Below, piece after piece: positions 26,797 through 35,737 of a DNA stretch of 64,000 nt. The notes beneath the pieces were generated by a model that saw nothing but the letters and a program-made list of their open reading frames with translations, ran no database searches and was not told the origin of the DNA. Within the stretch, counting starts at the first letter, position 1; every line of letters begins with the position of its first letter. This DNA is from Larkinella terrae (lineage in GTDB: Bacteria > Bacteroidota > Bacteroidia > Cytophagales > Spirosomataceae), in NCBI RefSeq assembly GCF_009668025.1, contig NZ_WJXZ01000021.1, forward strand, positions 48,185 to 112,184. Direction: 5' to 3'. The position numbers were made by a program, and so were the translations under genes.

Positions 26797-27639
26797 ATGA
26801 ATTACACGGAACTACAGATAACGCTTTCGGCCGATTACACCGATATTTTGATGGCCGAACTGGCCGAATTGGGCTTTGAATCCTTCACGGAAACCGATGA
26901 AGGGCTAAATGCGTACATTTTGGAACCCGATTTTAACGCAGCTGCGGTTCAGTCGGTTATCGATAAATACGCCGATCAAACCGCAATAGCCTACCAGATC
27001 AATTCGTTAGAAAAAAAGAACTGGAACGAAGAATGGGAACAGAATTACCAACCCATCGAAGTTCAGGATCAGATTCGTGTCCGGGCCTCGTTTCACGAAC
27101 CCGATGCCGGTTTTCGGTACGACATTGTCATTAATCCGAAAATGTCGTTTGGAACGGGCCACCATGAGACGACGGCCATGATGCTCGAACACCAGCTGAA
27201 CGTCGATGCCGCCGGAAAAACCGTGCTGGACGTCGGTTCAGGAACCGGCATTCTGGCCATTCTGGCGGCTATGCAAGGCGCTGAACGGGTGGTGGCGTTT
27301 GACATTGAAGAGTGGGCCATTGAAAACGCCCGTGAGAACGCTGAACTGAACGGTTGTTCACAAATCGAAGTGTTTCAGGGCACGATTCATGATGTAAATC
27401 CGGCGGAGCGGTTTGACATCGTGCTGGCCAACATTAATCGAAATGTGTTGCTGGAAGATATCCCGGTTTACGCCCGACTCATGAAGCCCCACAGCACGTT
27501 GTTGGTGAGCGGTTTTTACGAACAGGACGCCCCGGATATTGAGGAAAAAGGTGTGGGCGAAGGACTAACCAAAACCGGGCAATTGTCCCAAAATAAGTGG
27601 GTTTCACTGAAATTTGATAAACGTACCCACGGATCGTAA
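26797..27639 (+). CDS. prmA: Ribosomal protein L11 methyltransferase
   Basis: PrmA trimethylates lysines of ribosomal protein L11. The 280-residue protein has an N-terminal L11-binding domain and a SAM-dependent methyltransferase domain with MSFGTGHHETT at 116-126, motif I DVGSGTG at 145-151, and the NINRN catalytic region near 213. The next gene begins 7 bases after its stop. Confidence 0.94.
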   Translation: MNYTELQITLSADYTDILMAELAELGFESFTETDEGLNAYILEPDFNAAAVQSVIDKYADQTAIAYQINSLEKKNWNEEWEQNYQPIEVQDQIRVRASFHEPDAGFRYDIVINPKMSFGTGHHETTAMMLEHQLNVDAAGKTVLDVGSGTGILAILAAMQGAERVVAFDIEEWAIENARENAELNGCSQIEVFQGTIHDVNPAERFDIVLANINRNVLLEDIPVYARLMKPHSTLLVSGFYEQDAPDIEEKGVGEGLTKTGQLSQNKWVSLKFDKRTHGS

Positions 27640-27646
27640 GGAAATT

Positions 27647-30600
27647 ATGAACAAGGTATATAGCATTCTATCCGCAATCCTTCTGCTGGCAACGGTGGCG
27701 ACGGCGCAAACCGTTAAGCTGTCGGAGAATCCCGAGCAGTTTCTGACGGATTTGCAAAAACTGATGAACGCGGGTGGGGCTTATACCCAGAAAGCCGAAA
27801 AAAATCTGGAGACGCTGTTCACCGAAAACCGGTTGTCGGCTCCGCAGAAAGAGCGAATCATTGCCTTGAGCCGGAAAATGAACGCCAAGCGTTACCAGCC
27901 GGTGCAGCAGTTTGCACCGTTTTACGAAGCCTTGTACCAACTGCTCGTTACACAGCAGGTAAGCCCGGCCGAAGTCGATAATTACCTGACCATGGCCGAA
28001 AAATCGTTCGAAAAATACGATCCCAAAAATCTGGCGAAAGTGCTGGAAACCATTCGGTTGTTTGCCGAAAAGCGGTTTTTGTACTCCAATAATTACAATA
28101 AACTGTACGCCAACGGCGGCACCTTTACGCTTCGTTTTGCCGATCCAAACGGCAATACTTCTACCTCAAACGCCGATACCGTTGCCGCCAAAAAACCGGC
28201 GGTTTCCAAACCCGCTGATTCGGATGGCTGGGATTTACCCGTCGATTCGAGTGGCAAAGTCGTACCCCTGATGTCGTCCGTCGATCGCAAACCGATTCCG
28301 ACGCTGGCCGGGCCGTTGGTGGAAATTAAGGGGGTGGATCTGGTCGTGACGACGGCCAACGATTCCGTTGTGGTGAAGAAAACCGATGGCGCGTTGCTGT
28401 TAAAAGACGGCATGTGGGTCGGGAAAGGCGGTTCGTTTTCGTGGGAATCGGCGGGCCAGCCGGAAACGTTCGTCACCCTGGCCGATTACGCGTTTGCCGT
28501 CAGCAATCCTAAAATCACTGCCGACGACGTCCTGCTGACGTTTAAACCGCTTGCCAAACCCATCAAAGGCACGTTTGAATTTGACAGCAAGAAGCGCGCG
28601 GCCCGGCAGGCGCCGACGTATCCGCGGTTTATGTCGTGGTCGAACGACGTGGTGTTGAGTAATCTCGGGAACGGCATTACCTATAAGGGCGGTATCGCGC
28701 TGGTCGGAACCAAACTGTTCGGTTCGGCGGCCAACGGTCAGCCGTCGTTGCTGCAGGTCAGTTTCAAAGGAAAACCGGCGTTTAAAGCCATCAGCAAGCG
28801 GTTTGAGTTCGCCGACTCCGTTATTTCAAGTCCACTGATTTCGTTTACCGGTTACATCGATGCTGCCGATACGCTGTATCACCCCGGCATTGCCTTCCGA
28901 TATGACCGTGAAACCGGTGTTGCCCGCTTGAGCAAAGCCGAAAAGTCGGGGTATTCCGACACGTATTTCAGCGATAGCTACCATAAATTCTATATCCAGC
29001 CCGAAATTGTTCGCTGGGATTTGCCGCGCCAGAAGGTTGATTTCTACCAACTTGGCGCTAAAAAAGAAGTGCCGGTCCGGTTTGAGTCGTTTGACTTTTT
29101 CTACCCCGAACGCTACGCTGGAATGTCGGCCGACTACGGTTTTCATCCGCTGCAGCTAGCCGCTAATTACATTACAACGAAGAAAACGCAGACGTTTTTT
29201 GCGGACGATCTGGCGGTTTATGCTAAAATGAATCCGTCCATCATGCGCAACGTCCTGAACCGGATGATGGCGCTGGGTTACATTGATATGGACCCCAAAT
29301 CGGAAGAAATGCGCCTGAGCCGGAAAGGTGTGCTGTATGTGTTGGCAAACGCCCACAAAAAAGACTACGACAACTTCCTGATTCGCTCGACGTACCCGTC
29401 CAACGACAGCACGACCAACGCGACGATCAATCTGGCCGATAAATTTCTGACCATTCGCGGGGTGGAAAAGTTCAGCATCAGTGATTCGCTGAAAATTACG
29501 GCCATTCCGACGGATAAAACCCTGCGGATTGGCAAAAACCGGGCGTTCACGCTGACGGGGCAGTTGAAATCCGGTAACATGCGCTATACGGGCCGTGACC
29601 TGGGTTTCAATTACGACCAGTTTTCGATGAATATGACCAAAATCGACTCGATTACGTTTACACCACAAGGCAAAAATCAGGAGATTGGCGGAGATATTCA
29701 GTATGAAAAACCGGGTACGGTTTTCCTGGCCGACAAGGAAAATAAATCGGGTCGACAGAAAAACAAGAAAACCACCCAGCGGCTTTTGATGCCGGAAGGG
29801 ATGACGGTTTATTTCAACCAGCCGAACCGTGGCAGTTTGATTTACAACAAAAACGTGTATTTCAAGGTCCCGGCGGTGGATAACGACAGCCTGGGCAAAG
29901 GCGATATTGCGTTCGACGGCACGTTCTACTCCGACGGTATTTTCCCGCCCATCAAAACCACGCTGAAGTCGATGCCTGACAACTCGCTGGGCTTTGAACA
30001 CACGGCTCCGGCGGCTGGCTATCCGATTTACGGCGGAAAAGGAAACTTGAAGTTTACGGGCAAATTGATCATGGACCGCAAGGGACTCCGGGCCGAAGGC
30101 GTTATTTCGCACCTGAATGCGGCTCTGCCCGCCAAAGACATCCTGATGACGCCAGACTCGGTTCTGGCATCGGGCGAGTCGGGGCAGATCAAGGAAGGGC
30201 TGGTCGGGAAAGCTTATTTCCCGGCGGTGAACCTCAAAAACTACGTCATGAAGTGGTTCCCGAAGGCCGACAGCATGAAGATTTCGACCAAAGCCGACCA
30301 CTTTAGTTTTTACAACGGCACCACCAATCTGGCGGGTGATCTGGTCATGCGGTCGAGCGGTTTATTTGGAAAAGGCACGGTGAAACGGACGGATTCGGAA
30401 GCGCAGTCGGAAAACATCAAGTTTAACAAAGAAGGATTTACGGCCGGAAATGCCCAGTTCCGGGTGATGGGGGATAAGCAGGGCAGCGCAACCAAAGCGA
30501 TGCTGTTGGGCACGAAGGTCGATCTGGACTTCAATCAGGTGAAGGGCGTTGTAACCATTGCCACCAATAATTCGGCCGCTAACTCGCTCAGCGATACGCT

Positions 30601-32440
30601 GATGTCGAGCCTGGAATTCCCGAACGCGGCTTACAAGACGTCGATTAGCAAGGCCCAATGGAACATTGCGGCCAAAACCATTACGATGAAAGCGGCCAAG
30701 ACTTCCACCTTCACGGCCACTGCCGAAGAACAGGAAGGGCTGACGTTCAATGGTGCCTCGGCGGTTTATGACGTGGAGAAAGCCACCCTGAACATCAGCG
30801 GAGTGCCGTATGTTACCTCGGCCGATGCCCGGATTTATCCCGAAAAAGGCCTGATTACGATCAAGCGAAACGGCGAGATGCTGCCGCTTAAAAACGCCCG
30901 GCTGGAACTGGATACGACCAGTTTGTTCCATAAACTGAAAGGCGGTAACATTCAGGTTCAGTCGCGGACCCGGTTTGCGGGGGATGCCATTTACCAGTTT
31001 GCGGCTGCGAAGGGCGATACGGCCAATATCAAAATGGGGAGTTTTGAGCTGAAAGAAGCCGCTCCGGTGGCGCTGGCTTCCAATTCCCGGACGGCCGGTC
31101 GAAAAGGTAAAAACGGCAGCGAACTCGCTAAAACGTATTACACCGTGGCCCGCGCCGATGTCGACGAGCGCGATAACGTGACGCTGGCACCCAAAGTAGC
31201 GTTTAAGGGTAGCATTACAATGATGGCACCCGAGCAGGATTTAAAGCTGGAGGGGGCCATTAAAATTGCGCTGAAAAAGCGACCCAAGCTGGTGAGCGAC
31301 TGGATTCCGATGAAGGAAAAAATTGGTGAAACCTTCAGTATTAAAGTCGATCAAACGCTGAAAAATGACGGAAATCAACCCTTAACCGCCGGTTTGCATT
31401 TCCGGGGTGGGGGCAGCGCCGGTTTGTATCCGACGTTTTTGTCGACCAAAGAAAGCGATAAGGATGACGACCTCTACCGGGCGACGGGCGTGATGACCTA
31501 CGACCAAAAGGATAAGGTTTTCCGGATTGTGAAGAAAGATGCCGCCGGGCTGGAAGATGTCGAGGGTGCTTTTACGTTCAATGACGCAACGGGCGTCATG
31601 AATTTCCAGGGACCGGTGAATCTGATGAATACCGGAATGACCGGTTCGACGCCGAACAACCTGGTTTTTGCCGCCGGAACGGGCCGGGCTCAGGTCGACA
31701 GTTCGACAATGCGGCTGAATGCGCTGGTCGGTTTTGCCCTGCCGATTCCGCAGCCAGTTAATGCCGCCATTGCCGACAAAATTGTGAAAGCCAATCTGGA
31801 CGAAAAGAACGACGAACCTGCCGACGACGATCTCGACCGCTTAACGGCTAAACTGGCGGCCCTTATTGGGCAGAAAGCAACGGACGTTTATCGCGTAAAA
31901 GCGCAGAACCAGCACGTTTCGATTACGCAGGCAGCTCCCAAATTTGCGGCTTCGCTGGTGCTTTCGAACGTCAATCTGCGTTGGTCGGAGAAATACAACG
32001 CCTTGTACAGCGTGGGTACAATCGGCGTGTCAAATATTGATAATGTCGATATTAACGCCGAAATGGAAGGTTTTGTCGAAATCAGAAAGCACGACGGGGG
32101 CGACGAAGCAACGATTTACCTGGAGGCATCGCCGGATGTCTGGTTTTACTGGGATTATAAGTCGGGCGGGGGTGCAACGGCGCAGTTGGCCCTGCTGACG
32201 TCCGATCAGGAACTGAACGACCGGATTATGGCGGGGGGCAAAAACGGCGGCAAATCGTCGCTGTCGATTGTCCCGGCCGATGTGTTCGAGAAAACCCAGT
32301 TTACGGATCGGTACATGGATCAGTATAAAACCCGGGAAAAACCAAAACCGCAGCCCAAAACCGCTACCTCCAAAGAAGCGCCGAAGAAAGTGGTCGAGAA
32401 GAAAAAGGAAAAAGCCGAAGAGAAAAAGGAAGGCTTCTGA
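27647..32440 (+). CDS. Very large secreted protein of unknown function
   Basis: The 1597-residue product starts at the ATG at 27647, preceded by AAGGA, with a signal peptide ending TVATAQ (about residue 21). The mature chain is mostly alternating short polar and hydrophobic stretches, suggesting an extensive beta structure, with a helical N-terminal 100 residues, a winged-helix-like patch (LNRMMALGYIDMDPKSEEMRLS near 540) and a final lysine/glutamate-rich tail of about 40 residues (PKPQPKTATSKEAPKK and following). No catalytic motif or anchoring signal is recognised. I infer a periplasmic or cell-surface role. It is translated right after prmA and its stop abuts the stop of the convergent upp with no base between them. 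Confidence 0.85.
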   Translation: MNKVYSILSAILLLATVATAQTVKLSENPEQFLTDLQKLMNAGGAYTQKAEKNLETLFTENRLSAPQKERIIALSRKMNAKRYQPVQQFAPFYEALYQLLVTQQVSPAEVDNYLTMAEKSFEKYDPKNLAKVLETIRLFAEKRFLYSNNYNKLYANGGTFTLRFADPNGNTSTSNADTVAAKKPAVSKPADSDGWDLPVDSSGKVVPLMSSVDRKPIPTLAGPLVEIKGVDLVVTTANDSVVVKKTDGALLLKDGMWVGKGGSFSWESAGQPETFVTLADYAFAVSNPKITADDVLLTFKPLAKPIKGTFEFDSKKRAARQAPTYPRFMSWSNDVVLSNLGNGITYKGGIALVGTKLFGSAANGQPSLLQVSFKGKPAFKAISKRFEFADSVISSPLISFTGYIDAADTLYHPGIAFRYDRETGVARLSKAEKSGYSDTYFSDSYHKFYIQPEIVRWDLPRQKVDFYQLGAKKEVPVRFESFDFFYPERYAGMSADYGFHPLQLAANYITTKKTQTFFADDLAVYAKMNPSIMRNVLNRMMALGYIDMDPKSEEMRLSRKGVLYVLANAHKKDYDNFLIRSTYPSNDSTTNATINLADKFLTIRGVEKFSISDSLKITAIPTDKTLRIGKNRAFTLTGQLKSGNMRYTGRDLGFNYDQFSMNMTKIDSITFTPQGKNQEIGGDIQYEKPGTVFLADKENKSGRQKNKKTTQRLLMPEGMTVYFNQPNRGSLIYNKNVYFKVPAVDNDSLGKGDIAFDGTFYSDGIFPPIKTTLKSMPDNSLGFEHTAPAAGYPIYGGKGNLKFTGKLIMDRKGLRAEGVISHLNAALPAKDILMTPDSVLASGESGQIKEGLVGKAYFPAVNLKNYVMKWFPKADSMKISTKADHFSFYNGTTNLAGDLVMRSSGLFGKGTVKRTDSEAQSENIKFNKEGFTAGNAQFRVMGDKQGSATKAMLLGTKVDLDFNQVKGVVTIATNNSAANSLSDTLMSSLEFPNAAYKTSISKAQWNIAAKTITMKAAKTSTFTATAEEQEGLTFNGASAVYDVEKATLNISGVPYVTSADARIYPEKGLITIKRNGEMLPLKNARLELDTTSLFHKLKGGNIQVQSRTRFAGDAIYQFAAAKGDTANIKMGSFELKEAAPVALASNSRTAGRKGKNGSELAKTYYTVARADVDERDNVTLAPKVAFKGSITMMAPEQDLKLEGAIKIALKKRPKLVSDWIPMKEKIGETFSIKVDQTLKNDGNQPLTAGLHFRGGGSAGLYPTFLSTKESDKDDDLYRATGVMTYDQKDKVFRIVKKDAAGLEDVEGAFTFNDATGVMNFQGPVNLMNTGMTGSTPNNLVFAAGTGRAQVDSSTMRLNALVGFALPIPQPVNAAIADKIVKANLDEKNDEPADDDLDRLTAKLAALIGQKATDVYRVKAQNQHVSITQAAPKFAASLVLSNVNLRWSEKYNALYSVGTIGVSNIDNVDINAEMEGFVEIRKHDGGDEATIYLEASPDVWFYWDYKSGGGATAQLALLTSDQELNDRIMAGGKNGGKSSLSIVPADVFEKTQFTDRYMDQYKTREKPKPQPKTATSKEAPKKVVEKKKEKAEEKKEGF

Positions 32441-33085
32441 TCAGATTTTCTCGCCAAACGCCAGATCCCCCGCATCGCCCAGGCCCGGAACGATGTAATA
32501 ATGCGAATTCAACCGCTCGTCGATGGCTCCCAGCCAGAGGTGGCATTGCGGCATTTTGTCCTGAACATAGCGGACGCCTTCGGGACTGGCCAGAACGGCG
32601 GCAATGTGGGTTTTGGCCGGTGTTCCAAACCGCAGCAGGGCGTGATAAACCTTTTCGAGCGACCGGCCCGTTGCCAGCATCGGGTCCATCAGGATAACGG
32701 TTTTTCCGCTCAGGTCGGGGCTGGAAATGTAATCCATTGCTACCTCAAACTCTTCACCGACCGGCAAATAACCGCGATAAGCGCCAATAAATGCGTTTTC
32801 GGCGCGGTCGAAATAATTCAGAAAGCCCTGGTGGAACGGTAAACTGGCCCGCAGAATGGTGGCCAGAACCGGTGGCGTTTTGATCAGTGGGGTAGGGGCA
32901 ACGCCCAGTGGCGTTTTCACTTTCGCGATCTGAAACGACATCGATTTGGATATTTCGTAGGCCATCAGTTCGCCCAATCGCTCCAGATTCCGCCGAAAAC
33001 GCATCTGATCTTTCTGAATGGTAACATCACGGAGTTCGGCAATAAACTGGTCGGCAATTGATGGATGGTCGGCAAAAACGAACAT
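32441..33085 (-). CDS. upp: Uracil phosphoribosyltransferase
   Basis: Upp salvages uracil to UMP with PRPP. The 214-residue type I phosphoribosyltransferase has the PRPP motif VILMDPMLATGRSL near 132, ALLRFGTPAKTHIAAVLAS near 150 and the uracil-binding YYIVPGLGDAGDLAFG at the C-terminus. Its stop codon (complement of 32441-32443) directly touches the stop of the preceding convergent gene. Confidence 0.95.
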   Translation of the reverse strand: MFVFADHPSIADQFIAELRDVTIQKDQMRFRRNLERLGELMAYEISKSMSFQIAKVKTPLGVAPTPLIKTPPVLATILRASLPFHQGFLNYFDRAENAFIGAYRGYLPVGEEFEVAMDYISSPDLSGKTVILMDPMLATGRSLEKVYHALLRFGTPAKTHIAAVLASPEGVRYVQDKMPQCHLWLGAIDERLNSHYYIVPGLGDAGDLAFGEKI

Positions 33086-33214
33086 AAGGGCTTTTTCAGG
33101 GTAATTTAAAGGGAATGTGTCGGATTATCCAAACGCTTTCCCTAATTTGTGCTGCGAATTAAGTACATGTTATCTAAGGTGGCTGACCACACGGCTACCA
33201 GTGCAAAGGTTCCT

Positions 33215-35014
33215 ATGAGGAATATTTTTACAACCGGGATAGCTTTTGTTTTGTTGGCGTCGGGACTGACGCAGGCTCAAAGTCAGAAGATACCTTTAAA
33301 TAATGACTATTACCACCTGATTGATCGGCTTGAAATCAAACAGGGCCAATGGGCGAGCAGTTTTCATAGCTCGGTGAAACCGTATAACCGGCAAGCCGTT
33401 GTTCAATTGACGGACAGCATCCTGAGTGACCCCTTTGTTCGCTTATCTCCCGTCGATCTTTTTACCATTCGCTACCTGCGCGACGATAGCTGGGAATGGG
33501 TTCCTACGGTTTACCCCGATTCGCTGGCGCTTCTGCAATTAAAAACGTCCGAATTACTCTTGGGGAAGAAACGCCCGGGCGACAGTCAGCGCGCGTTCGG
33601 ACCCTTCTACGAGAAAAAAAATGACTTTTATAGCTATCAGAATGAGGACTTTGACATTCACATCAGTCCGGCGCTCAATTTTAGCTACGGAGCCGAACGA
33701 AATACCGGAACTGTCGGCAAGTCAATTAACCCCTTTATCAATTCCCGGGGGCTCGAAATTCGGGGAAGCATTCGCAAACGGCTAAGTTTTTACACTTTTC
33801 TGTCCGATAACCAGGTGCTCTATCCCCGTTATATCTGGGAATATGGCGCTCAGTATACCTCCGATCCAAGCCAGGGATTTGCGCCTTTTGAAGGATTTAC
33901 CAAACGGATTGACGCCCGCAATTCTACGTTTGGCGGGGCGGATTTTCTTTCAGCGCGCGGTTATATTACCTTCAACGCGTTAAAAATTATCAATATTCAG
34001 TTTGGGCACGACCGCAACTTTTTCGGGAACGGATACCGGTCGATGCTATTATCGGACAACAGTTCGCCGTATCTGTTTTTGAAAATCAGTACGCAGCTGG
34101 GCCGCTTTCAATACACCAATTTGCTGACGGAGTTTCAAAACCGCCAGGAGCCTGCCGGAGCTTACGAAGGGCTGAACCCGCAAAAATATGCCGCCATTCA
34201 CCACCTGAGCGTCAATATCGGCAATCACGTCAATCTGGGATTGTTTGAAGCAGAGGTATTCAGCCGCAGCCAACTGGAATTGAATTATTTTAATCCGGTT
34301 ATTTTCTACCGGTTTATCGAATCTTACCGGGGAAGCGCCGATAATGCACTGGTTGGAATGGATCTCAAGGCCACCTTTGCGGGGCATTTTTTAGCCTACG
34401 GTCAGCTCATGTTCGATGAGTTCAGAATTAGTGAACTGAAAGCCGGAAAGGGTTCCTGGGTAAATAAATACGCTTTACAGACCGGTTTTAAATACATTGA
34501 CGCCTTTGCTATTCCGAATCTCGATTTACAGGCCGAAATGAACCTGGCGCGGCCGTATACGTATTCGCACCGCTCCGGCCAGACCAATTACGTCAATTAC
34601 AACCAGCCGCTCGCGCATCCGCTCGGCGCGAATTTCATCGAAGGACTGGCCATTGTGAAATACCAGCCTTTCAATCGCCTGAGTCTGACGGGCACATTTG
34701 GCCTGATGAGCTATGGCGTCGATCCGCCGGGTGAGAAATACAATTACGGCGGTAATCTGCTGAAAAACTACGAAAGCCGGATCGAATGGCCGGATCAGGC
34801 GACGGGCACCGGGCACCGCATCGGTCAGGGACGTAAAACGCTGGTTTCGTACGGCGACGTGCGGCTTTCGTTTATGCTGAAGCATAGCTTTTTTATTGAT
34901 TTTCAGCTCCTTCTCCGCAAGAGCGACAGCCAGGCTGAGCGACTGAAGTACAATACATCATCCACCTCATTTGCCCTGCGCTGGAATCTTCCTTACCGAA
35001 CGTTAGTTCTTTAG
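33215..35014 (+). CDS. Outer-membrane beta-barrel protein, Wzi/RemB-like
   Basis: The 599-residue protein begins at ATG 33215 with a signal peptide (MRNIFTTGIAFVLLASGLTQAQ). The rest is rich in alternating aromatic and polar strands (YGYNN-type, QYTNLLTEFQNR, FFIDFQLLLRK) and ends in a hydrophobic strand LRWNLPYRTLVL, as expected of an outer-membrane barrel. Features such as FGHDRNFFGNGYRSMLLSDN resemble the capsule-assembly Wzi and gliding-associated RemB proteins of Bacteroidota; I assign the group with moderate confidence only. An in-frame reading from 33149 adds 22 residues without signal character and is not used. Confidence 0.7.
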   Translation: MRNIFTTGIAFVLLASGLTQAQSQKIPLNNDYYHLIDRLEIKQGQWASSFHSSVKPYNRQAVVQLTDSILSDPFVRLSPVDLFTIRYLRDDSWEWVPTVYPDSLALLQLKTSELLLGKKRPGDSQRAFGPFYEKKNDFYSYQNEDFDIHISPALNFSYGAERNTGTVGKSINPFINSRGLEIRGSIRKRLSFYTFLSDNQVLYPRYIWEYGAQYTSDPSQGFAPFEGFTKRIDARNSTFGGADFLSARGYITFNALKIINIQFGHDRNFFGNGYRSMLLSDNSSPYLFLKISTQLGRFQYTNLLTEFQNRQEPAGAYEGLNPQKYAAIHHLSVNIGNHVNLGLFEAEVFSRSQLELNYFNPVIFYRFIESYRGSADNALVGMDLKATFAGHFLAYGQLMFDEFRISELKAGKGSWVNKYALQTGFKYIDAFAIPNLDLQAEMNLARPYTYSHRSGQTNYVNYNQPLAHPLGANFIEGLAIVKYQPFNRLSLTGTFGLMSYGVDPPGEKYNYGGNLLKNYESRIEWPDQATGTGHRIGQGRKTLVSYGDVRLSFMLKHSFFIDFQLLLRKSDSQAERLKYNTSSTSFALRWNLPYRTLVL

Positions 35015-35029
35015 AAATTGATCGGTATG

Positions 35030-35056
35030 ACCGGTTTTTTTACCATAAAATCCGGT
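35030..35056. terminator. Possible terminator hairpin after the Wzi/RemB-like gene
   Basis: ACCGGTTTTTT and AAAATCCGGT face each other across a few bases in the short gap before gmhA. The stem has mismatches, so the call is weak. Confidence 0.35.
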
Positions 35057-35086
35057 TCAGCGACGGCGAATTAACAGATTACGTTT

Positions 35087-35665
35087 ATGCTTGACCAGAC
35101 CATTCGTCAGGAACTGACCGAAGCCCGCTCGGTTCTCGACGCGTTTCTGAACGACCCTAACCAGATTGCCGCCATCGAAAATGCCGCCCGGCTGATGGCC
35201 GAAGCGCTGCAAAAGGGCCGTAAAATCATTTCCTGCGGCAACGGCGGTTCGCATTGCGACGCCATGCACTTCGCCGAAGAGCTTTCCGGGCGGTACCGCG
35301 ACGAACGGCGGGCGCTGGCGGCCATTGCCATTTCTGATTCCAGCCACCTCAGCTGCGTGGGCAATGACTACGGGTATGACTTTGTGTTTTCACGGTTTAT
35401 CGAAGGGTTGGGCAACGAGGGCGACGTCTTGCTGGGAATTAGTACGAGCGGTAATTCGGGCAACATCATTCGCGCCCTGGAAACCGCCCGGCAACGGGGT
35501 ATGAAGGTGGTTTTGCTGACGGGCAAAGACGGCGGCAAGCTCGCCGGAACCGCCGATGTGGAAATTCGGGTGCCGCATTTTGGCTACGCCGACCGCATTC
35601 AGGAAGTGCATATCAAAGTCATCCACTTGTTTATTCTGCTCATCGAACGCCTGGTTGTTGGGTAA
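35087..35665 (+). CDS. gmhA: Phosphoheptose isomerase
   Basis: GmhA converts sedoheptulose-7-phosphate to D-glycero-D-manno-heptose-7-phosphate for lipopolysaccharide core or S-layer glycans. The 192-residue SIS-domain protein shows [17 protein letters not shown] near 47-63, [16 protein letters not shown] near 84, [11 protein letters not shown] near 116 and [10 protein letters not shown] at the end, with zinc-binding His and Glu residues (HFAEE and the C-terminal VHIKVIH). Start ATG 35087. Confidence 0.9.
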   Translation: MLDQTIRQELTEARSVLDAFLNDPNQIAAIENAARLMAEALQKGRKIISCGNGGSHCDAMHFAEELSGRYRDERRALAAIAISDSSHLSCVGNDYGYDFVFSRFIEGLGNEGDVLLGISTSGNSGNIIRALETARQRGMKVVLLTGKDGGKLAGTADVEIRVPHFGYADRIQEVHIKVIHLFILLIERLVVG

Positions 35666-35737
35666 GGCATTCCCGGAAATTATTCAAACTTTTTTGTTCT
35701 TTGTTTGTCCTATATAAATAGAAGACAAGCAATTAGC

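Noticed and set aside
29156..30301. 381-codon frame antisense to the large secreted protein
   Set aside because: The forward frame is continuous over 4.8 kb with a signal peptide and proper start; this is its reverse shadow.
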